DNA from: Bacillota bacterium
GTDB taxonomy: Bacteria; Bacillota; Clostridia; Lachnospirales; Lachnospiraceae
Length of the DNA: 64,000 nucleotides
Reading direction: 5' to 3'
NCBI GenBank assembly: GCA_023414875.1
Contig: JAEZMV010000018.1
Span: 220,547-284,546, forward strand
Shown: positions 42,882 through 51,975 of the stretch, piece by piece
How the letters are laid out: every line of letters starts with the position of its first letter
Numbering within the stretch: the first letter of the stretch is position 1
Translations under genes and position numbers: made by a program
Notes under the pieces: generated by a model
Told to the model about the DNA's origin: nothing
What the model saw: only the letters and a program-made list of their open reading frames with translations
The model's database searches: none

Positions 42882-43895
42882 TTAGAATTTTTTACCCATT
42901 AATTCTGCTAAGGGGCGGAGCTCGTTAGTTAATCGTTCAAACTGCTCGAACGTAAGGGATTGAGGACCGTCTGAAAGAGCAAGGGAAGGATTCGGATGCG
43001 TTTCAATCATTAATCCGTCTGCACCTACGGCAACAGAGCTCATGGCAAGTGGCTTTACATAAGCTCTTACTCCGGTTGCATGGCTGGGGTCAACAATGAT
43101 TGGAAGATGGCTCTTCTCCTTAATAACAGGTACAGCAGAGATATCTAATGTATTACGGGTTGCAGTTTCAAAGGTACGAATACCACGTTCACACAGAACA
43201 ACATTAGGATTACCCTCTGCAATTATATATTCGGAGGCGTTCAGCCATTCATCTATGGTAGCGGACAATCCTCTTTTTAATAATACGGGAAGTCCTGATT
43301 TACCTGCTTCCTTTAAGAGATAAAAATTCTGCATATTTCTTGCACCAATTTGAAGCATATCAACATATTTAGCAGCTGCTTCAATGGCATTTAAACTGGT
43401 CACTTCACAGATTACAGGCAAACCGGTTTCCTCTCTGGCTTCCTTCATATATTTAAGACCTTCTTCCTCTAAACCTTGGAAAGCATAAGGTGAGGTCCTT
43501 GGTTTGTAGGCACCACCACGAAGGATTTGAGCACCGGCTTTTTTGATAGCATGAGCTGTAGCTAACAGCTGTTCTTTACTTTCGACAGCACACGGTCCCG
43601 ACATAATCACAAGACTATCTCCGCCGATCGTAACATTGCCCACCTTAATTCTGGAAGGTTCCGGGTGGAACTTTTTATTAGCGAGCTTGTAGCTCTCCGT
43701 AACGGCTACAATTTTATCTACATCTTCAAAGATTTCTAAATTCTGATCCATCAGCTTTGTTTTGTCTCCGACAACACCTATGATGGTTACTTCTCTACCG
43801 GCTGATACATGAGCATCGCAGCCTTTTCCTTCGATTATTTTTTTGATCCGTTCTATGGATTCGGCCTTTGCCTGCGGTTTCATTACTATAATCAT
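42882..43895 (-). CDS. aroF: 3-deoxy-7-phosphoheptulonate synthase (type I-beta, with FL domain)
   Basis: DAHP synthase, condensing PEP and erythrose-4-phosphate as the first shikimate-pathway step; metal dependent, cytoplasmic. 337 residues: an N-terminal ferredoxin-like regulatory domain (about 1-70, MIIVMKPQAKAESIERI) as in the Thermotoga enzyme, which mediates feedback by tyrosine or phenylalanine, then the barrel with IMSGPCAVES, GGAYKPRTSPYAFQG, QIGARNMQNF, LKRG, ERGIRTFE, DPSHATG and GLMIETHPNP. First gene of the minus-strand aromatic block, with a consensus promoter at 44019-44047. Confidence 0.96.
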   Translation of the reverse strand: MIIVMKPQAKAESIERIKKIIEGKGCDAHVSAGREVTIIGVVGDKTKLMDQNLEIFEDVDKIVAVTESYKLANKKFHPEPSRIKVGNVTIGGDSLVIMSGPCAVESKEQLLATAHAIKKAGAQILRGGAYKPRTSPYAFQGLEEEGLKYMKEAREETGLPVICEVTSLNAIEAAAKYVDMLQIGARNMQNFYLLKEAGKSGLPVLLKRGLSATIDEWLNASEYIIAEGNPNVVLCERGIRTFETATRNTLDISAVPVIKEKSHLPIIVDPSHATGVRAYVKPLAMSSVAVGADGLMIETHPNPSLALSDGPQSLTFEQFERLTNELRPLAELMGKKF

Positions 43896-44357
43896 GGTTA
43901 AATAATTCCTTTCTTTTGTCTTTTTATGAGTAAATTGTGGGGCTAAGCAGTAAATGCAGCTTTCCTATTCTGTAGGCATTTGTCCCAAAAATATGTTTGA
44001 ACTCATCTTGTTTTTGCAATTATACTCTGTTTGTTTTGTGGTGTCAATACTCTATTACTTTAAAGCGTAACGGTTTAAAGTGAAAAAGAAATAACTTTGT
44101 GAATAATTACATAAAACTATTGTAATTGTAATCTACCTCTAGTAAAATATACTAAGAGGTATTTATGGGTGATTACAGGGAACATTATAATATTGTTTCC
44201 GTATTTCGGCATTTATCATGGTCACATACCTAAAATAAAAGAAAAGGAGCTGCTCATTTTTATCTTCACTAATTACGGATGTGAATGTGATAGCGAACAT
44301 TTACTGTATGTTCGTTTTGACCCTACTACTTACTAAAAGCGTATTGGAGGAAATCAT
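43896..44357. other. Divergent promoter region between aroF and the EF-G paralogue
   Basis: The aroF promoter is at 44019-44047, giving a 117-base leader that has no recognisable T-box. On the plus side an imperfect inverted repeat (ACCTCTAGTA/TACTAAGAGGT, 44135-44160) overlaps the ribosome-site-like GAGG of a 22-codon frame starting at 44165. A hairpin CGAACAT/ATGTTCG lies at about 44296-44316 before TTTTG, and GGAGG at 44346 serves the EF-G start. Confidence 0.5.
44019..44047 (-). promoter_or_regulatory. Consensus promoter of aroF
   Basis: Read on the minus strand, TTGACA (44047-44042) and TATAAT (44024-44019) are separated by exactly 17 bases: a perfect sigma-A consensus. Predicted start near 44012. 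Confidence 0.9.
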
Positions 44358-46445
44358 ATGAATGTTTACACTTCGGAAAAGATTCGCAATGTTGTTTTGT
44401 TAGGCCACGGTAGCTGTGGCAAGACTACTTTAGTCGAAGCCATAGCGTACACAACTGGAATACTCAAGCGTCAGGGAAGAGTGGAAGAGGGAAATACAAT
44501 CAGTGATTACGATAAAGAAGAACAAAAGAGATTGTTCTCCATCAGTACAACGGTAGTGCCTGTCATATTTGAGGACACAAAGATAAATTTATTTGATACA
44601 CCAGGTTATTTTGACTTTATTGGTGAAGCAGAAGGAGCTTTAGCGGTTGCAGATGCAGCAGTTATAGTAGTATCTGCAAAGGCTGGAGTTGAAGTAGGTA
44701 CAATAAAAGCATGGGAGTATTGCGAGAAATACAATTTGCCTAGAATTTTCTTTGTAACAGATATGGATGATGACCATGCAAGTTATCGTGAAGTAGTAGA
44801 GAAACTAACCGACCTTTATGGTAAAAAAATAGCTCCGTTTCATATTCCAATCAGGGAAAATGAAAAATTTGTTGGTTTTGTAAATGTTGTTAAGATGGCC
44901 GGAAGAAGGTTCACAACAGCAAGTAATTATGTGGAATGTGATATTCCCGATTATAGTCAGGAAAATCTATCGAAGTTTAGAGAAATCCTATTGGATGCAG
45001 TAGCTGAGACCAGTGAAGAATTAATGGAAAAGTATTTTTCGGGTGAAGAGTTTACGCAGGAAGAAATCTCTATAGCACTTCGAAATAATGTAATAGATGG
45101 CTCTGTAGTTCCGGTAATGATGGGTTCCGGTGTTCATGCTCAGGGAACAACAATGTTATTACAGGCTATTGAAAAATATTTCCCGGATCCTACCAGGATG
45201 AAAATCAGTGGTAAGAATACTAAGACCGGAGAAGTATTTGTAGCTGATTATGATGAAAAGAAACCATTTACGGCAAGAGTATTTAAAACAATAGCAGATC
45301 CGTTTATCGGTAAATTTTCTCTTTTCAAAGTATGCTCAGGTGTGATAAAATCAGATTCTTCTGTTTTCAATGCGGACAAGGATAATGAGGAAAAGGTTAA
45401 CCGCCTTTATGTGTTAAGAGGTAAAGAGCAGATTGAAGTAACAGAGTTGCATGCAGGAGACATCGGCGCTCTCGGTAAGCTCAGTGATACCGTTACCGGA
45501 GATACACTTTCAACAAAAGCGAACCCGGTAGTATATGACCGGATTGAAGTATCAAGACCTTATACCTACCAAAGATTTAAAACCAAGAATAAAGGGGACG
45601 ACGATAAGGTTTCTCAGGCACTTGGTAAGTTGATGGATGAGGATTTGACCTTAATGATGGTTAATGATAAGGAAAATAGACAAACCTTATTGTATGGTAT
45701 CGGAGATCAGCAGTTAGATGTTGTGGTAAATAAGTTATTAAATAAGTATAAAGTAGATATTGAAGTAATGAAGCCAAGAGTACCGTACCGTGAGACTCTT
45801 CGTAAGAAGGTTCGCGTACAGGGTAAATATAAGAAACAGTCCGGTGGTCATGGACAATATGGCGATGTTCATATTGAGTTCGAACCCTCCGGTAATATGG
45901 AAACACCTTATGTATTTGAAGAAAAGATCTTTGGTGGTTCCGTTCCGAGGAACTATTTCCCTGCGGTTGAAAAAGGTATTGCCGAATGTGTTATCAAAGG
46001 ACCAGTTGCAGGATATCCGGTGGTTGGATTAAAAGCAACACTTGTTGATGGTTCTTATCATCCGGTTGACTCATCGGAAATGGCATTTAAGATGGCTACA
46101 ATCCAAGCCTTTAAACAAGGCTTTATGGAGGCTTCTCCTGTTCTTCTTGAGCCGATTGCGTCCTTGAAAGTGCTGGTTCCCGACAAATATACCGGTGATA
46201 TCATGGGTGATTTGAATAAACGTCGAGGAAGAGTCCTAGGTATGAACCCCGTTGTAGGCGGTAAGCAGGAGATTGTGGCAGATATTCCGCTTTCAGAGCT
46301 ATATGGATATTCCACAGATCTTCGTTCCATGACCGGTGGTATCGGTGACTTCTCATATGAGTTTTCTCGCTATGAACAGGCTCCTTCGGATGTTCAGCAG
46401 AAGGTAATTGAAGAGAATGCAAAAGAGGAAGAAGTAGAATCATAA
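44358..46445 (+). CDS. Divergent elongation factor G paralogue
   Basis: Translational GTPase of 695 residues with the full five-domain EF-G layout: G domain, domain II (DPFIGKFSLFKVCSGV), III, IV (SGGHGQYGDVHIEFEP) and V (GRVLGMNPVVGGKQEI). The G motifs differ from housekeeping EF-G: P-loop GHGSCGKT (16-23) replaces AHIDAGKT, DTPGYFDF replaces DTPGHVDF, and TDMDD replaces NKMD. These changes are typical of the EF-G2-like group found beside true fusA in Firmicutes, whose role (ribosome recycling, stress or other) is unclear. GGAGG lies before the ATG. Ended by the hairpin at 46486-46522. Confidence 0.9.
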   Translation: MNVYTSEKIRNVVLLGHGSCGKTTLVEAIAYTTGILKRQGRVEEGNTISDYDKEEQKRLFSISTTVVPVIFEDTKINLFDTPGYFDFIGEAEGALAVADAAVIVVSAKAGVEVGTIKAWEYCEKYNLPRIFFVTDMDDDHASYREVVEKLTDLYGKKIAPFHIPIRENEKFVGFVNVVKMAGRRFTTASNYVECDIPDYSQENLSKFREILLDAVAETSEELMEKYFSGEEFTQEEISIALRNNVIDGSVVPVMMGSGVHAQGTTMLLQAIEKYFPDPTRMKISGKNTKTGEVFVADYDEKKPFTARVFKTIADPFIGKFSLFKVCSGVIKSDSSVFNADKDNEEKVNRLYVLRGKEQIEVTELHAGDIGALGKLSDTVTGDTLSTKANPVVYDRIEVSRPYTYQRFKTKNKGDDDKVSQALGKLMDEDLTLMMVNDKENRQTLLYGIGDQQLDVVVNKLLNKYKVDIEVMKPRVPYRETLRKKVRVQGKYKKQSGGHGQYGDVHIEFEPSGNMETPYVFEEKIFGGSVPRNYFPAVEKGIAECVIKGPVAGYPVVGLKATLVDGSYHPVDSSEMAFKMATIQAFKQGFMEASPVLLEPIASLKVLVPDKYTGDIMGDLNKRRGRVLGMNPVVGGKQEIVADIPLSELYGYSTDLRSMTGGIGDFSYEFSRYEQAPSDVQQKVIEENAKEEEVES

Positions 46446-46812
46446 TAATTATTTATTGATATCATAATCTTTAAATAAGAGTTGTATCTTGGCAAGGGAT
46501 GATAAAATTCACTTGCCAAGATCCAACGAGGTATTTAGGGAGGCTATCCGCAGATAATTCCTACATAAAACAGGCAAAAGCACCAGAAATTGTCTATTTT
46601 GAACGGTATTAGAGGACAGCCTCTTACCTATTGTAAAAATATATTACATATATTATTGATCTTCATTTCACTTACATGACTAGAACTCTTACTGTCTTAC
46701 CGACTCATTACACAACAACGGGAGAAGGACATAATTAGGAGCTTGGAAGAGGTATATTATGAGTAATTATTATATTTACTCTATATATAAAATAATTTAA
46801 AGGAGAGTCTTT
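46446..46812. other. Gap between the EF-G paralogue and the purine permease
   Basis: After the terminator at 46486-46522 an imperfect long-range inverted repeat joins GAGGCTATCC (46540-46549) to GGACAGCCTC (46614-46623). I looked for a purine riboswitch upstream of the permease and did not find its conserved core. No coding sequence. Confidence 0.5.
46486..46522 (+). terminator. Terminator hairpin after the EF-G paralogue
   Basis: ATCTTGGCAAG at 46486-46496 and its exact complement at 46512-46522 form an 11-bp stem. There is no long T run, so termination efficiency is uncertain. Confidence 0.65.
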
Positions 46813-48297
46813 ATGGAAAAGTTTTTTAAACTAAAACAACATGGTACAAATGTTCCCACCGAGGTCATAGCCGGGTTAACAACATTTTTTGCCATGGCGT
46901 ACATCATCTTTGTAAATCCACAAATGCTATCGCAGCAAACTGTGGATCCGGTAACCAAAGAAGTTCTATTTGAGTTGGTACCAAAGGGTGCTGTTTTCTT
47001 GGCTACAATCATTGCATCTATGATAGGAACCCTGGTAATGGGACTTTTTGCGAATGTACCGTATGCGCAAGCACCCGGTATGGGATTAAATGCATTCTTT
47101 GTTTATACCGTATGCTTTGGTCTTAATTTTACTTGGCAGCAAGCATTAGCGATGGTTTTCATCTGTGGTGTCATTAATGTAATTATTACAGTAACCAAAA
47201 TACGAAAATTAATTGTAAAATCAATTCCTGAGAGTTTACAACATGCAATTGGCGGCGGTATCGGTGTATTTATCGCCTATATCGGAGTAAAAAATGCCGG
47301 ATTAATAAACTTTACTTCAGATCCTCTGAAATATACATCAGCAGTACCGGGCTTAGAAACAATAAATCCTGCTAAGGATTCCATTGTAGCAAATAGTGAA
47401 ATTGTTCCTGCACTTGTTAAGTTTGATAATAAAGCAGTGATTTTGTCGCTGATCGGTCTGGCAATTATATTTGTTTTATTGGTACTTAAGGTTAAGGGAG
47501 CTATTTTTATCAGTATAATAGCGACAACAGCGATTGGAGTACTTATGGGCGTTGTTGACTTTTCCAGCGTTGGAACCACCACAGGATTAAGCGATTCCTT
47601 TAACGATCTTGGTAAAACCTTTGGTGCGGCCTTTGGAAAGGAAGGTATGGGGTCCCTGTTTAGTGATACAGCCAGAATACCTTTGGTACTTATGACGATT
47701 TTTGCCTTCAGCTTATCCGATACCTTTGATACACTCGGTACCTTTATTGGAACAGGTAAAAGAACCGGTATCTTTGATGCAGCAGATGAAAAAGCACTTC
47801 AAGAGGGTGCAGGCTTTAAATCTAAGATGGATAAAGCATTATTTGCAGATTCCATCGCTACAAGCGTAGGTGCAGTATTTGGAACCTCCAATACAACTAC
47901 CTATGTTGAGAGTGCAGCCGGAATTGAGGCAGGCGGACGTACCGGATTAACCGCTGTAGTTACAGCCTTGTGTTTTGGTGTGAGTATATTACTTGCTCCT
48001 TTTGTAGAATTAGTTCCTTCACAGGCAACAGCTCCTGCACTCATTGCAGTTGGTATCATGATGTTAGCTTCCTTTAAGGATGTTAAATGGACAGATTTAG
48101 AGGATGCAGTACCAGCATTCTTTGCAGCAATCTTCATGGCCTTCTGCTATAGTATTTCCAATGGTATCGCAGCTGGTTTTATCTTCTACATTATTATTAA
48201 GGTTGCAAAAGGCAAGTTTAAAGAAATAAGCCCAGTAATTTGGGTAGCTTCTGCTTTATTTATAGCGAACTATATACTTTCAGCATTTAATTTATAA
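46813..48297 (+). CDS. AzgA/PbuG-type purine (guanine/hypoxanthine/adenine) permease
   Basis: 494-residue NCS2 permease with about 12-14 helices. Family motifs: EVIAGLTTFFAMAYIIFVNPQML, APGMGLNAFFVYTVCFGL, GGGIGVFIAYIG, FSLSDTFDTLGTFIGTGKRTG and FGTSNTTTYVESAAGIEAGGRTG. Such proteins import purine bases with protons. AAAGGAG precedes the ATG. No purine riboswitch is visible upstream, although relatives are often controlled by one. The next gene on the other strand is a second, uracil-type NCS2 permease. Confidence 0.93.
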   Translation: MEKFFKLKQHGTNVPTEVIAGLTTFFAMAYIIFVNPQMLSQQTVDPVTKEVLFELVPKGAVFLATIIASMIGTLVMGLFANVPYAQAPGMGLNAFFVYTVCFGLNFTWQQALAMVFICGVINVIITVTKIRKLIVKSIPESLQHAIGGGIGVFIAYIGVKNAGLINFTSDPLKYTSAVPGLETINPAKDSIVANSEIVPALVKFDNKAVILSLIGLAIIFVLLVLKVKGAIFISIIATTAIGVLMGVVDFSSVGTTTGLSDSFNDLGKTFGAAFGKEGMGSLFSDTARIPLVLMTIFAFSLSDTFDTLGTFIGTGKRTGIFDAADEKALQEGAGFKSKMDKALFADSIATSVGAVFGTSNTTTYVESAAGIEAGGRTGLTAVVTALCFGVSILLAPFVELVPSQATAPALIAVGIMMLASFKDVKWTDLEDAVPAFFAAIFMAFCYSISNGIAAGFIFYIIIKVAKGKFKEISPVIWVASALFIANYILSAFNL

Positions 48298-48633
48298 TAC
48301 AATTGTATCATAGTTCAATTAAAGCTTAGGAGAGCTTCAAGGAGCTTTCAATACATGGAAGGGGCCGTTTCTTAGCTAATTTTATTAGTGGAGAAATAGC
48401 TCCTTCTTTCTTGTTCAACAGAAAATATGTCTTTGTTCTATACAGCCCGAGCAGACCTCTTTTTGATAGTTAGGGTTAGGAATTAGAACTAATTGTTTGT
48501 ATAGGAGAAAGGATAAAGTGGATTGTTAATAAAGAAGGAATAGAAGAAGGAAGCAGCCTATTAAACTGCTTCCTTCACTGGATAAGATAATTTAGTTTAT
48601 TTTTTATTGTTTGTTTGTAGAAGCCCTTTCAGA
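48298..48633. other. Gap between the two convergent NCS2 permease genes
   Basis: Contains the terminator at 48546-48576 and, at 48325-48355, partly complementary GAGAGCTTC/GGAGCTTTC segments that may be a weak terminator of the purine permease. No coding sequence seen. Confidence 0.5.
48546..48576. terminator. Strong hairpin, bidirectional terminator
   Basis: GAAGGAAGCAG at 48546-48556 and its exact complement at 48566-48576 form an 11-bp stem between convergent permease genes. Confidence 0.7.
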
Positions 48634-50052
48634 TTATTTTTCTGCAGGAGTCTCGTCCTTTTCTCCGATACTAAGGAGTAAGTTCAATACGATACCAACA
48701 ACTGCTGCAGTTGCAAGAGCCGGGAATTCGGTACCAAACATAGGGATCATACCGTTACTAAAACCAAAGCTTCCTCCAAGACCGATGATTAAGATAATAG
48801 CGATAATTGCTAAATTCTTAGAGCTGAACATATCTACCTTACGATCCATCATAATGGTAACACCCTGAGCTGCAATTACACCGAATAAGTAAATGGAAAG
48901 ACCACCGATAACGGATACAGGTATGGAATATACAACATTAATTAGTGGAGTAAAGCAGGAGATGATCATTGTGAGTATTGCAGCTGCAATTAATACCGGT
49001 ACTGAAAATACCTTTGAGATTGCCATGGTACTGATATTCTCACCATAATTTGTTCCTGCAGGACCTCCGATGAAACCGGATACGATATCACCGATACCAT
49101 CACCAACTAAGTTCAAACCTAATTTATCAGCGATATTAAATTTCTTACTAGAACCTTTTTTCTTGGCTAAGTCATTTACATAGATATCAAGCTGATATAC
49201 ATGTGCTGTGGATTCCGGGATGGTTGCGATTGCGATTGGCATAATAGCAGCAACTGCAGCCCAACTAGGTTTTGGCAATGTGAAATCAGGAAGATTAAAT
49301 ATTCCTTCTAAACCAGTATTATTAAAACTTACAAATGGTATATCTGTAACTAGTCCAATAATTACTGCTGCTGCATATCCTGTGAAAAGGCCAAAAAGAA
49401 TAGGCAACTGACTTAGTTTGCCCTTCAAATAAACCGAATATGCAATTGTAGAGATAAGAGTAATGATAGCGATAATCCAGGAATAAGTGGTATAGTTTCC
49501 GGATTCTGCTGCTTTTGTAATTGTGCTGCTGAATTTATCAGGATTTTTTAATATATCATCAATGATTCCTTGACTAGCTGCATTTGTCATTGCGTTTGCT
49601 GCCAGGGATAAACCGATAATCATTGCGATACTGCCAGTTACAGTTGGTGGAAGAATCTTATCAATCGTTTATCTACCGGTGCGGGAGATGATAAAGCCAG
49701 CTGCGATGGATACTAAACCGGACATTACAATACCAAACTGAGCTGTTGATATCATTGTATTAAGACCGTTAGCTTCAATTGCTTCCTGAGTCATTATAGA
49801 ACCAATCGCTGCGATGTAGGAAAAACTGGAACCGTAATACAGTGGGATTTTCTTGCCGGTGATAAGGATAAAACAAAGAGTTGCTAGACCGCTGGCAAAA
49901 ATTGTTGTTGATACGTGGAATCCGGTAATTAATGCAACGAGAACGGTTGCAGGGAACATTACAACGATTTGTTGTAATGCAAATAAGAATAATTCCACGA
50001 TCGGGGGTCGTTCATCAGGCAAATAGCCGATGGGTTGTTTCTTTGAAGACAT
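48634..50052 (-). pseudogene. uraA: Uracil permease (UraA/PyrP type) split by one in-frame stop codon
   Basis: NCS2 nucleobase:proton symporter. The N-terminal part (50052 to 49672, 127 residues, from MSSKKQPIGYLPDERPP to IISRTGR) and the rest (to 48634, including ILPPTVTGSIAMIIG, IATIPESTAHVYQLD and GPAGTNYGENISTMA) are in the same frame, separated only by TAA at 49669-49671 (minus strand). Together they give a normal-length permease of about 471 residues with no other defect. The stop falls in the loop before a conserved helix and could arise from AAA, CAA or GAA by one change. Either the gene is freshly inactivated, the base is a sequencing error, or the stop is read through. The second part has an internal ATG at 49623. 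Confidence 0.85.
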
Positions 50053-50309
50053 ATTACTTTACCTCCTGGGATTTTTTTTATTTTGACATATTTTCTTTAA
50101 TTTGTAAAGTGGGTTTCGGTAAAATTCGATAGAAAACCTCATATAATTTTTAGAAATTAAGAAATAATTACCAAAAATTAGAATAATATTACCATATTTA
50201 TACAAAACATTGCTAAATCCTTCTATAAACATTATTATTATGATTTACTAAGATTATTATTATGAATTAAAAGTAAGATACATAATAATTTTGGCTTATT
50301 TCATATTTA

Positions 50310-50549
50310 GTGCGTGTTGAACTCCTGGAGGCAGAGGGGAAGAAATTAATCAGACTTCAGATGAAGTATATCTTTCTAAAGTTTATGAATTATTCCGAAG
50401 ATACAATGGTTGAAACGCAGGAGGTTACCTTTGTAGCAGATAATGCTTCGGCTACCCTAACGGTGATAGCGGATATGATCAGTATCAACGAGCAGGGGGA
50501 TGAAAGCTATAATTATTTTGAAGGATATATTCTAGTGAAAATTAAGTAA
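50310..50549 (+). CDS. Short hypothetical protein or gene remnant
   Basis: A 79-codon frame starting GTG (VRVELLEAEGKKLIRLQ) with no ribosome site in front. The composition is protein-like (alternating strands such as EVTFVADNASATLTVIADMI and the ending YFEGYILVKIK), suggesting the C-terminal end of a beta-rich protein whose upstream part has been lost; the frame closes at a stop at 50286. I do not recognise a family. It could be a real small gene started elsewhere or a remnant. Confidence 0.35.
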   Translation: MRVELLEAEGKKLIRLQMKYIFLKFMNYSEDTMVETQEVTFVADNASATLTVIADMISINEQGDESYNYFEGYILVKIK

Positions 50550-50636
50550 ATATTGGATTGATCTGAGGGGGTGCCGGTAAACACCTCCTTTTTCATGGAT
50601 AAGTCATAGATTCTTCTGGAAATCAGTGTTTTTCAA

Positions 50637-50665
50637 TTGACAGAAATGTTGCGTTGATGTAAACT
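50637..50665 (+). promoter_or_regulatory. Promoter of the lysine riboswitch transcript
   Basis: TTGACA at 50637-50642 and TAAACT at 50660-50665 with a 17-base spacer. Confidence 0.75.
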
Positions 50666-50679
50666 GAAAGCGTAATTTC

Positions 50680-50938
50680 ATAATGACCTCACGCTCTGTG
50701 GTGAGGTAGAGGCGCGGTATTTAACAGTTTATAGGGGAGCTTGAGAAGCTATGATGCTATAAAGAAGGAAATATCGCCGAAGCTTATAATTGCTCACGAT
50801 TATTTGCTGGGTCTGCAGTTAATAACTGCAGGACTGTCTCAACAAACAACCCGGTTTGTTGAGATGTGCTATCTCAGGTAGGGGATAAGTGGGGACTTAG
50901 GACAATGACGTTAACCTGAGGATGCCTCAGGTTTTTTT
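50680..50938 (+). promoter_or_regulatory. Lysine riboswitch (L box) with terminator
   Basis: The conserved L-box segments occur in order: GAGGTAGAGGCGCG (about 50702-50715), GGGGAGCTTG (about 50733), ATCGCCGAAGC (about 50771-50781), TTGCTGGGTCTGCA (about 50803), GGACTGTC (about 50831) and GCTATCTCAGG near the 3' end of the aptamer (about 50868). The expression platform is a perfect 9-bp terminator, AACCTGAGG at 50913-50921 with CCTCAGGTT at 50925-50933, followed by T5. When lysine is bound the terminator forms and the transporter genes are turned off. CTCAGGT in the aptamer's 3' side can pair with the terminator's left arm. Confidence 0.95.
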
Positions 50939-51052
50939 GTTCCTTAATAAGTTGTGTTCTATTGAATAAAAAGCGGTTGCAATGAACGACCCAAAAGTAG
51001 AGTATTCTTTTTAGCTTTTAAATTAAATAATGTTATAGGAGGAGAAAAATTT

Positions 51053-51865
51053 ATGAAGAAGAGCATCGCAGTATTACTAGTTTTCGTTTTAGCTACAATG
51101 GTACTAGCTACCGGTTGTGGTAAGAAGGATGAAGGAGTGTTAAGAGTAGGATTAGAGGCTAATTATCCACCCTTTAACTGGACTCAATTAGATGATTCTA
51201 ATGGTGCAGTTCCGATTGACGGAACCAAAGAATATGCTGGTGGATATGATGTGGAAATAGCAAAGAAGATAGCAGATGGCTTAGGCAAAGAGCTCGTTAT
51301 TGTAAAAACCGAATGGACAGGTTTGATTCCTGCATTACAGTCTGGAACCATTGATGTTATTATTGCAGGTATGTCACCAAATGCTGAAAGGAAAGAAGCG
51401 ATTGATTTTTCCGATAATTACTATAATTCGGATTTGGTAATGATCGTTAAAAAGGGCGGAAGTTATGAAAATGCAACTTCTTTAAAAGATTTTAGCGGTG
51501 CTAAAGTAACAGCTCAGTTAAGTACTTTTCATTATACGGTAATTGATCAAATTGAAGGTGTTGATAAGCAACCGGCTATGGATGATTTCACTGCTATGAG
51601 AGTTGCGCTGGATTCAGGAATCATCGATGGTTATGTTTCCGAGCGCCCGGAGGGTGTCAGTGCGATGCAAGCGAATGAAAATTTATTTATGATTGACTTT
51701 GAAGAGGGTTTTGAAACCTCACCTGAAGATACTGCAATTGCAGTTGGTATTAAAAAGAATAGCAAGTTAACGGAAAAGATTAATAAAATCATAGGGGATA
51801 TATCGGAAGAAGACCGTATCAGCATCATGGATGCAGCGATTTTGAACCAACCGGCAGCAGAATAA
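51053..51865 (+). CDS. Amino acid ABC transporter substrate-binding lipoprotein (predicted lysine)
   Basis: 270 residues. A lipoprotein signal ends LATGC with lipidated Cys22. The rest is a type II periplasmic-binding fold of the polar amino acid family (SBP_bac_3): LRVGLEANYPPFNWTQ, YDVEIAKKIADGLGKELVIVKTEWTGLIPALQSGTIDVIIAGMSPNAERKEAIDFSDNYY. It binds the amino acid outside the cell and delivers it to the permease encoded next. The lysine riboswitch directly upstream identifies lysine as the likely ligand. A terminator-like hairpin at 51875-51915 between this gene and the permease would make the binding protein more abundant than the membrane parts. Confidence 0.95.
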   Translation: MKKSIAVLLVFVLATMVLATGCGKKDEGVLRVGLEANYPPFNWTQLDDSNGAVPIDGTKEYAGGYDVEIAKKIADGLGKELVIVKTEWTGLIPALQSGTIDVIIAGMSPNAERKEAIDFSDNYYNSDLVMIVKKGGSYENATSLKDFSGAKVTAQLSTFHYTVIDQIEGVDKQPAMDDFTAMRVALDSGIIDGYVSERPEGVSAMQANENLFMIDFEEGFETSPEDTAIAVGIKKNSKLTEKINKIIGDISEEDRISIMDAAILNQPAAE

Positions 51866-51874
51866 TCGTAAGCT

Positions 51875-51915
51875 AAGAGGCTGTTCCGAAGATGAATTTT
51901 AGGACAGTCTCTTTT
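51875..51915 (+). terminator. Hairpin between binding protein and permease genes
   Basis: AAGAGGCTGTTCC (51875-51887) pairs imperfectly with GGACAGTCTCTT (51902-51913), followed by TT. Probably a partial terminator or mRNA stabiliser that sets the ratio between binding protein and permease. Confidence 0.6.
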
Positions 51916-51975
51916 CTTGTCATTTGATAAAAGCAAACTTTAGGTTATGAACGAAGGGAAAGGCTTGGTGCATTT

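Noticed and set aside
43896..44012. Leader peptide in the aroF leader (13 codons starting near 44000)
   Set aside because: No ribosome site and no Phe, Tyr or Trp codon enrichment, so attenuation by this route is not supported.
44165..44233. 22-codon frame behind a GAGG inside an inverted repeat
   Set aside because: Too short to judge, no enrichment for any amino acid that would suggest a leader peptide, and the gene downstream (EF-G paralogue) has its own GGAGG.
46523..46812. Possible purine riboswitch before the purine permease
   Set aside because: The conserved three-way-junction sequences of the purine aptamer could not be found on reading the gap; only an imperfect long-range repeat is present.
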